Source of the DNA: Pontibacter actiniarum
Lineage (GTDB): Bacteria > Bacteroidota > Bacteroidia > Cytophagales > Hymenobacteraceae
Assembly (NCBI RefSeq): GCF_003585765.1
Contig: NZ_CP021235.1
Location: 124,001 to 188,000 of the forward strand
Length of the DNA: 64,000 nucleotides
Direction of reading: 5' to 3'
Shown here: positions 43,980 to 52,340 of the stretch, one piece after another
Layout of the letters: every line of letters begins with the position of its first letter
Numbering within the stretch: the stretch's first letter is position 1
The notes under the pieces: generated by a model
Database searches by the model: none
The model's input: only the letters and a program-made list of their open reading frames with translations
What the model was told of the DNA's origin: nothing
Position numbers and translations under genes: made by a program

Positions 43980-45050
43980 TTAATTCTTTTCTTTTGCGCC
44001 TTTCTCCACCTGCTTTAAATAGGCTATAGCCTCGTCAGAGAAAGTAAAGGGTTTCGCTTTGTCTTTCTTCGCGGCCTTGTTGTAGAGGTAGACAAACTGG
44101 AAAGGGTCCTGTATGTTTTTCACCAGTTTCCTTGTCAGGCCGTTCCTTTCGATAACCTCGCTCATGTAAAACCCTGGTATGTGGCCGCTCGAACCAATCA
44201 GCTTACCCATGTCCTTGGTGGTGTACGCTTTCTTTCCCGTTGCCATTTCAGTGATGGCCGCATCAATCATGGGCAGGGCCTTTTCCCCTGTCACCAGGAA
44301 GTACTCCCCAAAGCGCATGTTCTCAGGAAAGCCAGAGGCCATGGTAAACTTCTTGTCAATCAGGTCCGGGCCGCCTTCGTTCAATATCCTGTTCAGCAGT
44401 AGCAGCAACCCCTTGTCTTTTTCGGCTACCTCGTACTGCTTAGGCTTACGAAGCACATGGTGCAGTTCGTGGCCCGCCAGTGCGCCTTGATTCACCCTGT
44501 CGAAGCTGTAAGCAGCCCAAAGGGTGAAAACAATATTGCCTCGCTGGGCGATAGCATCGTTCTCGATGGCGATGAAGTGCAGCTGGGTCTCAGGGCTTTT
44601 CTGCTGCAACTTCTTTGGAAGCATCAGGTAAGCATTCTCATACATGGACGCAATGTAGGCCTCCTTGCTTGAAGACAGCTTGCCCAGGTAAGCCAAAAGC
44701 TCTGGCTCATGCGCCCTGTACTCGTTGATGACATAGGTGAGGTAGTAACGGCTAGGGTCTTTCAACTTTCTCTGAAGAATAGTATCGTTCTGGGGCATGT
44801 ACACGATCTCCATTTCCTTCCTGTATTTTTCAAGGTAGGTGTCACTAAAGTTCTGGTTTTCGATGTACAGCCTGTTCCCCTCCAGCTTCAGAAATTTCCG
44901 CCAGGTTTCTGGTTTCAAAGAGTATCCTTGTCTGAGGCTGTCAGCCAGCTGAAAGTAGCGGACTGCCGCTGTCTCATCAATGGTCTGCGCCTTTAGGCAC
45001 TGGCAAGCGGCAAGTAATGCGATAAGGGTAAATAGCTTTTTCATGTGCAT
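43980..45050 (-). CDS. Putative exported zinc metalloprotease (DUF5700-type)
   Basis: A 356-residue protein with a signal peptide (LFTLIALLAACQCLKAQ) and an HExxH zinc motif as H194-E-L-H-H198 in ALAGHELHHVL, followed about 20-25 residues later by an acidic stretch (NEGGPDLID) that could hold the third ligand. Sequence pattern and size resemble the DUF5700 putative peptidases of Bacteroidota. Substrate unknown. It begins the lower-GC accessory stretch of minus-strand genes. Met3 is an equally good start. Confidence 0.75.
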   Translation of the reverse strand: MHMKKLFTLIALLAACQCLKAQTIDETAAVRYFQLADSLRQGYSLKPETWRKFLKLEGNRLYIENQNFSDTYLEKYRKEMEIVYMPQNDTILQRKLKDPSRYYLTYVINEYRAHEPELLAYLGKLSSSKEAYIASMYENAYLMLPKKLQQKSPETQLHFIAIENDAIAQRGNIVFTLWAAYSFDRVNQGALAGHELHHVLRKPKQYEVAEKDKGLLLLLNRILNEGGPDLIDKKFTMASGFPENMRFGEYFLVTGEKALPMIDAAITEMATGKKAYTTKDMGKLIGSSGHIPGFYMSEVIERNGLTRKLVKNIQDPFQFVYLYNKAAKKDKAKPFTFSDEAIAYLKQVEKGAKEKN

Positions 45051-45147
45051 GAGTTAAACCTGTTTTCATTTTTGCAACGGTTGGTGTAGACGATGTGCGA
45101 GGCAATAGCCGAGCATGGAGTATACACATGGCTAGCCAAAGACATAT

Positions 45148-45693
45148 TTAGAGTATTATTTGCCAAAAGTCTCTTACTCTTCTTGCACCTCTAACATCCA
45201 TGGGTATTGCCTGCATCTCAAGGCTCAGTCCTTCAGCATCAACAGTTAGCCTGTTTACCCGTGATACCTCAAAAATTTTGGTCTTAATTACCTTCTCAAG
45301 GGTTGATGCGGAGTTATACTTTATTTTATAGCCATCAACAGAAGCTTTGTGCTTGTACTTTCCAGACAAATTAAAGAAAAGGTTCAAAAAGCTCCCTCCA
45401 CCAGCTTTCAAGAATTTTTCTTGCTCTATGCCATTAGCCTTTAGCTGCAGCCTTAGAACTTCTGAAAAGATGCCGCTGTTGTTGACTGTGGTGAGTTCTC
45501 TTTTACCGTAGACTCTCAGCTGGTACGAATTCACTTGTTGAGTCATTTCAAACTCTACTATGTTGGCGTTGTAAGAACCTCTTATTTCCGCACCTGCTTC
45601 ATTTGCTACCTTCTCCCACACTTTCCCTTTGCTTTCCATGATTTTGTACCAAGGTGAATCATCATGATTCGGAACAATAGGTGATACTGCCAT
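45148..45693 (-). CDS. Hypothetical protein, 181 aa
   Basis: No family recognised and no signal peptide. Predicted mostly beta with amphipathic strands (YQLRVYGKRELTTV, FLNLFFNLSGKY, VNRLTVDAEGLSLEMQAI). Base composition is lower in GC than the housekeeping genes. Its start lies 24 bases after the left copy of the 31-bp direct repeat, the same relation that the 100-aa gene at 48768-49070 has to the right copy. Confidence 0.6.
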   Translation of the reverse strand: MAVSPIVPNHDDSPWYKIMESKGKVWEKVANEAGAEIRGSYNANIVEFEMTQQVNSYQLRVYGKRELTTVNNSGIFSEVLRLQLKANGIEQEKFLKAGGGSFLNLFFNLSGKYKHKASVDGYKIKYNSASTLEKVIKTKIFEVSRVNRLTVDAEGLSLEMQAIPMDVRGARRVRDFWQIIL

Positions 45694-45717
45694 TCTCTCT
45701 TTCTTTTGTTTTTAGGT

Positions 45718-45748
45718 AACTACAGTATATAAGGAACTCCTCCGGTTA
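45718..45748 (-). repeat. 31-bp direct repeat, left copy
   Basis: Identical to 49088-49118 except for one base (30 of 31). Core GGAACTCCTCCGGTTA with a GTATATAA lead. It lies between the stop of the serine hydrolase and the start of the 181-aa gene. Confidence 0.85.
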
Positions 45749-45770
45749 CGCTACTTGTGCAGCCGCAGCT

Positions 45771-47078
45771 TTACTTGTGTGCCGTGTTGTAAGCGGTGCT
45801 TTTATTTTCTTTAGTTAAAATTGAGAGCAACCTGCACAAATAGGCATTTTCCTTTGCAGAGTCTTTCCGCATGTTCCATTCCTGCAGGATCACAGCTACA
45901 ACGTTTTCTTCAGGCAAAATCAGAATGTGTTGGCCTCCTTTACCTCTCGCTGTGTACACAGGCTTATCGTTGTAGTTTAGAAGCCACCATGAGTAGCCGT
46001 ATCCAGTTTCCTGGTAGCAGCCTAAGGTTCGGAAAGCTTTGCTTTCGCTGGTGTAGTTGGTGAAGCTTTTATCCACCCACGAAGAATCCAGAAGCTGTAC
46101 CCCATTCACCTTTCCTTTGTTTAGGTACAACTCGCCAAATCTGGCAAGGTCTCTTGCCGTGAAATAAGTCTCGTCCCCGCCAGCATAGTAGCCGTCCACT
46201 TTCCGCCAGAAGCCGCATTGGATACCTAGCGGTTTAAACAGCTTCTCTTGGGCAAATTCCTTTGTGGTTGCTTTAGAAGCCTTCGTGATCACAGCAGAAA
46301 GAACGGTGTGTGATCCTGTGAAGTACTTGAATTCATGCCCCAGCTTACTTTCAGAAACCTCTTCATTCAGCATCACCTGCGCTACATTCTGTGGGCCATC
46401 CCATCCGGTAAAACCACCCCGCATGGACAGCAAATGGGCTACTGTCAATCTTTCCTTGGGGTGATTTTGCCCGCTCTTCTGGTACTCTGGGAACAAAGGC
46501 ATAACATAATCTTCTTCGGATTTAAGGTAGCCTTCTTGGATCGATATATCAGTTAGGGCGGAAGTAATGCTTTTAGTAACAGAGTGAACGTTGAATGCGC
46601 TAAACCTGGTAGCACCTTTCTGATATTTCTCTACTACCAACTTGCCATCTTTGATCACTACCAGCCCCCGTAGCCTTTCCCAGCCTTCAACTTCCTTTAG
46701 GTATTGCTCAATGTCTGCCTGATCGTACCCTGCACTTATTGGAGTGGCAGTTTGCCATTTGTAAGGCTCATGGCTGACTTCAAAAGACTGTGAAGCTGTG
46801 AAAGGCATTGAAAGATTGAGCGGATGCCATTCCAGGAAATAGTTCATGGTGTTGACTACTAGCAACAACGTGGCTGCTGATGCGCACCCCAGGAACAGTT
46901 TCTCCCGCCGATGCTTCTTCCAAATCAAAACTACTGCTGTGAATAGGAGGAGCAGCAAAACCAACACAAACTCAATGGCATTTGGGTACGGTAAGTAAAA
47001 GTAGTCATCCTTAACTTTGTAGGAGATGCCTATAAACAGGCCAGTAAGAAGTATAAAGGTGACGTACAGAGTTTTCAT
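45771..47078 (-). CDS. Membrane-anchored serine hydrolase of the beta-lactamase-like family
   Basis: A 435-residue protein with three N-terminal helices (about 4-20, 36-53, 62-80) and an extracytoplasmic class C-like domain from about 115. SxxK is S166-V-T-K169 in NVHSVTKSITSAL. A YSWW-containing strand and GKGGQHILILPEENVV close the fold. Probably an esterase or peptidase; only distantly related to the hydrolase at 13069-14664. Lies within the repeat-bounded segment and has lower GC than average. Confidence 0.82.
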   Translation of the reverse strand: MKTLYVTFILLTGLFIGISYKVKDDYFYLPYPNAIEFVLVLLLLLFTAVVLIWKKHRREKLFLGCASAATLLLVVNTMNYFLEWHPLNLSMPFTASQSFEVSHEPYKWQTATPISAGYDQADIEQYLKEVEGWERLRGLVVIKDGKLVVEKYQKGATRFSAFNVHSVTKSITSALTDISIQEGYLKSEEDYVMPLFPEYQKSGQNHPKERLTVAHLLSMRGGFTGWDGPQNVAQVMLNEEVSESKLGHEFKYFTGSHTVLSAVITKASKATTKEFAQEKLFKPLGIQCGFWRKVDGYYAGGDETYFTARDLARFGELYLNKGKVNGVQLLDSSWVDKSFTNYTSESKAFRTLGCYQETGYGYSWWLLNYNDKPVYTARGKGGQHILILPEENVVAVILQEWNMRKDSAKENAYLCRLLSILTKENKSTAYNTAHK

Positions 47079-47512
47079 TTAGTTAAGGGATATGTGCTGG
47101 GCTTTGCGGTCGGGCGGGTTGAAAAGTAGTGCTTCCCACCCTCACGAACCTAATCGTAAAGTAATATAGTAAAAGTTGGATTTAAACCCGCCTGACATGA
47201 AGATTTTGTTAGGAGTAGAGGGTTCTTTCTACTCCTGTTGACGTTTCAGGACTGGTGGTGGCAGAAAACCAGGTGGCAAGGGGTGGTGCCACGACAGCGC
47301 TTACTTCCTGGCTATACTATCAAAAAACGGCTACGAATGAAGTGGTGCCTAATGCCGATGGCCTCACTCCCTTTTGTTACCTTCTGTAGAAGTAACGAAT
47401 CTGAAACTAACTTCAGGGCTCCCTCAGCTTCTCTGGGAGAGATGCTGACTACCGTTTCATCCCCTTGGCATCTGTAAGAAGAAGCATGTACAGGAAACCA
47501 TGGCTTAGCTCT
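47079..47512. other. Non-coding stretch with a possible gene remnant
   Basis: About 430 bases between two accessory genes. On the plus strand 47237-47389 reads as a 50-residue startless fragment (GLVVAENQVARGGATTALTS... to a stop), which looks protein-like and could be a decayed gene end. Otherwise nothing is recognised. Confidence 0.35.
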
Positions 47513-48646
47513 CTACTCTTCCTTCAATTCTAAACATATTAGTCTTAATGAAGTGTAGTATTCAATTTTATCTGAGATATTCTTTCGCATATGTTCAAGT
47601 TCGCTCAAAACTAAGTTGTTGCTTTTACATTTTGCTTTAAGTATGCCACTAAAGAAATTAAAGTCCCTTGAATTTCTTTTTGTTGCAATCTTGCCAATTT
47701 CATAATAGTAAGTTTCCTGTCGTGCTTTTTTAACTTCCTCTGTATCGGCTGAACTTGCAAATACAATCTCTATTTTTGGCAGTGATAAACTTTCAAAAGA
47801 AGTCTTGTCTACTACATTCCTTTCAAAAACATCTTTAACCGAGTTTCTTTTCTCCGCTATTGCAGCCCGCAGATCATTGTAAAACTTTTCAATGAAGTTT
47901 TGATAGCGTATATGTTCATTTCTACGGTCAAAGATTTTACTTAATGAGGCCTTATCATAAGCGAAATCAGATTTGAAAATGGCCTCAAAATAAAGTTCAA
48001 CAAGTTTCAACACGGTCTTGAAGTCGTGTTTATCTATTACATTTTCAAGTTTGTCAAGTTCCGATAAGTACTCTTCCAATATTGATTTAAGTTTCAAAAG
48101 TATTTTGTCAAAATATTTTTCGAGAAACTCTCGGTGCCGATCTTGAATTTCAGCAATTTTATAGGTCTTACTCTCGAATTTAAAGTTGTTGTTCTTGTGA
48201 TACCTTAGATACTGAATTTCGTCTTCCCTTGCCTGATAACTAAAAAGGGTTGATGAAATCAACTTGTCTTCAAATTTTCTTATAGGATGTCCAACGAGTT
48301 CATTACGCAAATCTCTATTTATGTAATATGTAGGGTCTTTTTTCAGCACTCCTTTATCAATGCCAGTTTTGAAAATCTCTAACATCTCTTGAATAAAGTC
48401 TTGTTGAATGTAAACTGCTTGTAAGAAACTTATCGTAAAGGAGAATTTGTCGGTGTAGTTAGAGTGCTTGTTACTTGTAAATACTATGTCAAGAGTGTCT
48501 TTGAAGTATCCGAGAATATCACCAAAGTAGTTTGTTTTTACGTCCTCGTTGAACTTGATTTTGTTTGAGCAAAAATTATAATCCCATATGAAGTAATTCC
48601 ATATGTCGGCTATTCTGTCAAGTTTGTCTTCAACTGTCTTCTTCAT
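47513..48646 (-). CDS. Large AT-rich hypothetical protein
   Basis: From the Met at 48646 (MKKTVEDKLDRIADIWNYF) the product has 377 residues; the frame is open 53 residues further but through a hairpin-containing spacer. It is rich in Lys, Phe, Tyr and Asn and predicted helical throughout (FLEKYFDKILLKLKSILEEYLSEL). No family, signal peptide or membrane segment recognised. GC is near one third by eye, far below the window average, which marks it as acquired. It could belong to a defence or stress cassette, but nothing in the sequence proves it. Confidence 0.7.
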   Translation of the reverse strand: MKKTVEDKLDRIADIWNYFIWDYNFCSNKIKFNEDVKTNYFGDILGYFKDTLDIVFTSNKHSNYTDKFSFTISFLQAVYIQQDFIQEMLEIFKTGIDKGVLKKDPTYYINRDLRNELVGHPIRKFEDKLISSTLFSYQAREDEIQYLRYHKNNNFKFESKTYKIAEIQDRHREFLEKYFDKILLKLKSILEEYLSELDKLENVIDKHDFKTVLKLVELYFEAIFKSDFAYDKASLSKIFDRRNEHIRYQNFIEKFYNDLRAAIAEKRNSVKDVFERNVVDKTSFESLSLPKIEIVFASSADTEEVKKARQETYYYEIGKIATKRNSRDFNFFSGILKAKCKSNNLVLSELEHMRKNISDKIEYYTSLRLICLELKEE

Positions 48647-48692
48647 TATCGTTCTGAGTGTCATCTTTAAGCTGACCGCTAACGTACTCGTG

Positions 48693-48730
48693 CATAGTAT
48701 GGGCAAGGCACTGCCGCAGCCTAAACTATG
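48693..48730 (-). repeat. Imperfect hairpin in front of the AT-rich gene
   Basis: CATAGT and ACTATG form the outer stem, with inner GG/CC and GGCA/TGCC pairings and bulges. The shape recalls recombination hairpins such as integron attC sites, but no canonical core sites are seen. Confidence 0.5.
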
Positions 48731-48767
48731 AACCTTGTTGTATGATGTAATTCTTTCTTCTTTCCCT

Positions 48768-49070
48768 TCACCTAAGTATGAAGAAAGCAAAGTGGATAGA
48801 TGCAAAGGTTAATACAGAGTATAAAATTGAAACTAATAAACTCTTTCCAACTTCCTTTTTGCTAATGATGTAGCTTCCCAAGGCAAGCATTATCAATAGA
48901 GCTATATTTATTATTAGAGCAATAAAGCCAAAGTATAGGAATCCAATCCCTTTAGCTTCTTGTGCATTATATGCGAGCAAGTTGAAGGTTAAGGTAGTAA
49001 CCGCAACAAGTATAATATTAGCTGTGATTACTTTATCAGAGTTATATTTCAAACTATCTGGTGTTTTCAT
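48768..49070 (-). CDS. Small three-helix membrane protein
   Basis: A 100-residue protein with helices at about 17-34 (ITANIILVAVTTLTFNLL), 43-66 and 74-98. No family recognised. Low GC like the AT-rich gene downstream, with which it may form a unit (about 120 bases apart). Its start is 17 bases after the right copy of the 31-bp repeat. AAGTATA occurs twice (48931, 49008). Confidence 0.6.
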   Translation of the reverse strand: MKTPDSLKYNSDKVITANIILVAVTTLTFNLLAYNAQEAKGIGFLYFGFIALIINIALLIMLALGSYIISKKEVGKSLLVSILYSVLTFASIHFAFFILR

Positions 49071-49087
49071 TAATTAATATACCATAC

Positions 49088-49118
49088 AACTACTGTATAT
49101 AAGGAACTCCTCCGGTTA
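49088..49118 (-). repeat. 31-bp direct repeat, right copy
   Basis: Second copy of the repeat at 45718-45748, 3,370 bases away. Here it is part of two mutually exclusive pairings: CCTCCG with CGGAGG at 49134-49139, and ATATAAGG with CCTTATAT. Confidence 0.85.
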
Positions 49119-49153
49119 TCTGCCTTATATGCGGAGGTTTTTAAGTTAGACTG

Positions 49154-49813
49154 CTACCTTATCTCCAAGGCGCTGTCAACTAGTGCCAGTGTTTCAGGGT
49201 GAATGCTGTGGCCTCCCTCAAAAGTATAAATCTGTGGCTGTATACCCAGCTGCGCCATGAGTTGCTGTTTGCGCTGTAGTGCCTCTGGAGTTATGAATTG
49301 ATCTTGGGTGCCGTAGACCATGGCCACGGGCAAGTGCGCAAAAGCCGCTTTGCCGGATGTAAAGTCAATGTCTTCTGGGAAGGAGGCTGCCCAGAGAACA
49401 AGCCGGTGAACAAGGCGTGCCTCCTGCGTAGCCAGCCAACGGCTAACCGTGGCCCCGCCTTGTGAGAAGCCCAGCACCGTGATATGCACATCCTGGGGTA
49501 AGTGCTGCAGCTGCTCCTGTAGTAGCAGGTTCAGGTAGCTGGCCTGGTCTTCGATCTCAGCCAGGCGGTCTTCCTTCGTCATCCAGGTGGCGCCCACGCG
49601 GCCGGAAAAGCCATCCAGGTAAAACCGCGACAGCGCCTCCGGGGCAACCACCAGCGTCTGCCCGTTATCCAACCCGCTAAAGTGGCGCAGGAAGTAGCGC
49701 GCCAGCTGGCCGTAACCGTGGCAGACGATCCAAAGGTCTTTTATCTGGTCAGATGGTGTGCCCAACGTATAGTAGCGGGCAGTACGGGGTACACGAAGGC
49801 TGTGCTCGTTCAT
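49154..49813 (-). CDS. Carboxylesterase/phospholipase-type alpha/beta hydrolase
   Basis: A 219-residue hydrolase of the YpfH/carboxylesterase type. The nucleophile Ser is in LGFSQGGATVSRW, the Asp in YGTQDQFITPE and the His in EGGHSIHPE. CHGYGQLARYF supplies the oxyanion region. No signal peptide, so cytoplasmic. GC returns to the normal level here, marking the right border of the accessory stretch. Followed on the same strand (upstream) by cdd. Confidence 0.88.
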   Translation of the reverse strand: MNEHSLRVPRTARYYTLGTPSDQIKDLWIVCHGYGQLARYFLRHFSGLDNGQTLVVAPEALSRFYLDGFSGRVGATWMTKEDRLAEIEDQASYLNLLLQEQLQHLPQDVHITVLGFSQGGATVSRWLATQEARLVHRLVLWAASFPEDIDFTSGKAAFAHLPVAMVYGTQDQFITPEALQRKQQLMAQLGIQPQIYTFEGGHSIHPETLALVDSALEIR

Positions 49814-49889
49814 GTGCAGCGGCAGGGGTTACATGGGCACGAAGCACTTCTCGAGCGCGTCATTCGTAGCCCATTATTCATACATTGGT

Positions 49890-50372
49890 TTAAAGGTGCT
49901 CCTTTGTAAACTGGAAGGGCAGCAGATCGGCAACCGACTTAAAGCGGTAGAACCTGCCGTCCGGAGCTTGCAGCAGTACCGGAATCGGCTCCTGTTGCTT
50001 AAACTCATACTCAGCCATTACCTGCCGGCAGGCACCGCATGGCATGGCCGGCAGAAAGTTCTCCTCCTGGCGGCGGCGTGCGGTTACGGCTAACAGCTTT
50101 ATGGTTGTGTGTGGGTGGTGGGCGCTTAAGGCGAAGAGCGCAGTGCGTTCGGCACAGAGGCCGGACGGGTAGGCTGCGTTCTCCTGGTTGCTGCCCTTGA
50201 ACATGGTGCCGTCTTCCAACAGCAGTGCGGCTCCCACCAAAAAGTTAGAGTAAGGGGCATAGGCGTCTTTTGCCGCCTCCTGGGCCAACTGCATTGCCTG
50301 CTGCTCCTGGGCGTTCAGCTCTGCTGGGTCCAGCACGTCAACACTAATTTGTACTTTCAGTTCACTTGCCAT
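49890..50372 (-). CDS. cdd: Cytidine deaminase
   Basis: Deaminates cytidine and deoxycytidine in pyrimidine salvage. The 160-residue homotetrameric type carries the catalytic CAERTALF (Cys zinc ligand, catalytic Glu) and PCGACRQVMAE (two more Cys ligands). YSNFLVGAALLLEDG is the nucleoside-binding region. Start ATG at 50372; divergent from the saccharopine dehydrogenase-like gene. Confidence 0.95.
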   Translation of the reverse strand: MASELKVQISVDVLDPAELNAQEQQAMQLAQEAAKDAYAPYSNFLVGAALLLEDGTMFKGSNQENAAYPSGLCAERTALFALSAHHPHTTIKLLAVTARRRQEENFLPAMPCGACRQVMAEYEFKQQEPIPVLLQAPDGRFYRFKSVADLLPFQFTKEHL

Positions 50373-50501
50373 TTTATCACAAGTAGGTTCAAAAATTAGA
50401 AAAGGGCTATAAATTTAACTTTATATTTTGATAAAACCATACTTTATTTTGGCCTTGCACAGGGTAATTTCTAACTTAAGGCAGAACCCAATAACCCCAC
50501 T

Positions 50502-51851
50502 ATGAAAAAAATTCTGCTTTTGGGCGCTGGTCGCTCGGCCTCGTCCCTCATTAAGTATCTCTTCGATAACGCCACTTCCGAAAGCTGGTACATCACGATC
50601 GGCGATATCAATGTGGCGCATCTGCAGCCGCTGGTAGAGCCCGTCGCCTTTGCCCAAACCATCACCTTCGATGTGCACAACGATGTGCAGCGGGCCGAGG
50701 AAGTAAGCAAAGCGGACCTGGTGATTTCGTTGCTGCCTGCCATTTTCCATATCGAGGTGGCAAAAGAATGCCTGAAACAGGAGCGGAACCTGATTACGGC
50801 CAGCTATGTATCGTCCGCCTTTCTGGCGTTGCACGAGGAGGCGCAGCAGAAGAACCTTTCCATCATCATGGAGTCGGGCCTGGACCCGGGCATCGACCAC
50901 ATGTCGGCCATGCGCGTGATCAGGAGTATAAAAGAAGCGGGCGGTAAACTCACCTCCTTTAAGTCTTACACCGGCGGCCTGGTGGCTCCTGAGTCTGATA
51001 ACAACCCGTGGCGCTACAAGTTTACCTGGAACCCGCGCAACGTAGTGCTGGCAGGGCAGGGGACGGCCAAGTACATTAAGCAAGGGCAGTACAAGTACAT
51101 CCCGTACCATAAGCTGTTTAAGCGCACCGATGAGCTTTTTGTGGAAGGCTACGGCCACTTCGACGGCTATGCCAACCGCGACTCCCTGAGCTACCGCGAG
51201 CCCTACGGCCTGCTCGACATCCCGACCATGCTGCGCGGCACCCTGCGCCGGCAAGGCTATTGCGAGGCCTGGGATGTGTTCGTGCAGCTGGGCCTCACAG
51301 ACGACAGCTACACATTGGATGGCTCCGACCAGATGACCTACCGCACGTTTGTAGAGTCCTTTTTGCCACCGGCCACGTCTCCTGGCCAGCCGATGGCAGA
51401 GCGCATTAGTTTATACCTGGGCGTACCTGCGGATGGCGAGGTGATGGAGAAGCTGGCGTGGCTCGGGCTGTTCGAAGACACGCCGGTGGAGCTTGCCGCT
51501 GCCACCCCTGCACAGGTACTGGAGAAAATACTGAAAGAGAAGTGGACCCTGGCACCCGGCGACAAAGACATGATCGTGATGCAGCACCTGTTTGCCTATG
51601 AGCTGAACGGAGAGCAGCGGGAGGTAACATCTACGCTGGTTGCCATGGGCGACGACGAAGTGCAAACCGCCATGGCCAAAACCGTGGGTTTGCCTGTGGG
51701 TATCCTTGCCAAGCTGATGCTACAGGGTAAAATCACCCATCGCGGCGTGGTTATCCCTATCTACCCGGAGCTGTATGAGCCGGTGCTGGAGGAGCTGGAA
51801 GAGCACGGTATTAAGTTTGTGGAGCAGGAAAGGGTAGTGGCAGAGGTGTAG
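50502..51851 (+). CDS. Saccharopine dehydrogenase family protein
   Basis: A 449-residue oxidoreductase with an N-terminal Rossmann fold (KILLLGAGRSASSLIKYL), DLVISLLPAIFHIEVAKECL, the MESGLDPGIDHMSAMRVI segment and the C-terminal catalytic domain SFKSYTGGLVAPESDNNPWRYKF. Closest in layout to LYS9-type saccharopine reductases. In bacteria without the fungal lysine route, such proteins take part in lysine breakdown or make related opine- or carboxynorspermidine-type bonds; the real substrate is open. Confidence 0.88.
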   Translation: MKKILLLGAGRSASSLIKYLFDNATSESWYITIGDINVAHLQPLVEPVAFAQTITFDVHNDVQRAEEVSKADLVISLLPAIFHIEVAKECLKQERNLITASYVSSAFLALHEEAQQKNLSIIMESGLDPGIDHMSAMRVIRSIKEAGGKLTSFKSYTGGLVAPESDNNPWRYKFTWNPRNVVLAGQGTAKYIKQGQYKYIPYHKLFKRTDELFVEGYGHFDGYANRDSLSYREPYGLLDIPTMLRGTLRRQGYCEAWDVFVQLGLTDDSYTLDGSDQMTYRTFVESFLPPATSPGQPMAERISLYLGVPADGEVMEKLAWLGLFEDTPVELAAATPAQVLEKILKEKWTLAPGDKDMIVMQHLFAYELNGEQREVTSTLVAMGDDEVQTAMAKTVGLPVGILAKLMLQGKITHRGVVIPIYPELYEPVLEELEEHGIKFVEQERVVAEV

Positions 51852-51906
51852 ACCTAGCCCTGCCGCAGGCGTAGCTTTTGCGAGTTTTGTGGCTAAGGCC
51901 ACGTTT

Positions 51907-52286
51907 ATGAATGATACACTGAAACAGCAGGTGATAGAAAACTACATCCGGGCCTATAACGCTTTTGATGTAGAAGGTATGGTAAAGGACCTTCATCAGG
52001 AAGTGGTTTTTGAAATATCGCCGGTGGTGAAGTAAACCTGAGAAGGGAGGGCTGTGCTGCCTCCAAGCAGCAGGCAGCACAGGCTTCATACTTTCAGGAA
52101 AGAGAGCAGCAAGTCCAGAGTATAAGTTGCAAAGGTGATGTAGCGGAGGTGGAGGTTGCCTGCCGTGGTGTGCTGGCTGTAGACTTATCTAACGGAATGA
52201 AAGCAGGCGATGAGTTGATGCTGCAAGGCAGATCAGTCTTCTACTTTGAGGGAGATAGAATCATAAGGTTGCAGGATATTAGCTAA
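51907..52286 (+). pseudogene. Frameshifted SnoaL/NTF2-like gene
   Basis: ATG at 51907 begins MNDTLKQQVIENYIRAYNAF and continues to VVFE, then runs into a stop at 52036. The next frame carries on without gap: N-I-A-G-G-E-V-N-L from 52014, through DVAEVEVACRGVLAVDLSNG, to YFEGDRIIRLQDIS and a TAA at 52286. The join lies in an A run (52013-52015): one missing A would restore a ~125-residue SnoaL-like polyketide-cyclase/NTF2-fold protein. It is either a true single-base deletion or a homopolymer sequencing error. The predicted full protein matches normal family length. Confidence 0.8.
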
Positions 52287-52317
52287 GCTATACAAAGGGT
52301 GTCCTCTTGCTACCGCC

Positions 52318-52340
52318 TGGCGCAAACGTCCGCTTGTGCC
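52318..52340 (-). repeat. GGCACAAG...TTGCGCC palindromic repeat, copy 3
   Basis: On the minus strand GGCACAAGCGGACG-TTTGCGCC; matches copy 1 with one arm base changed. Confidence 0.7.

Noticed and set aside
47238..47477. 79-codon plus-strand frame in the accessory gap
   Set aside because: Its start and composition are poor; a different frame in the same place looks more protein-like, but only as a remnant.
45718..49118. Classical integron cassette with attC sites
   Set aside because: The hairpins lack a clear GTTRRRY/RYYYAAC pair at both ends and no integron integrase is in the window, so only a repeat-bounded cassette is claimed.
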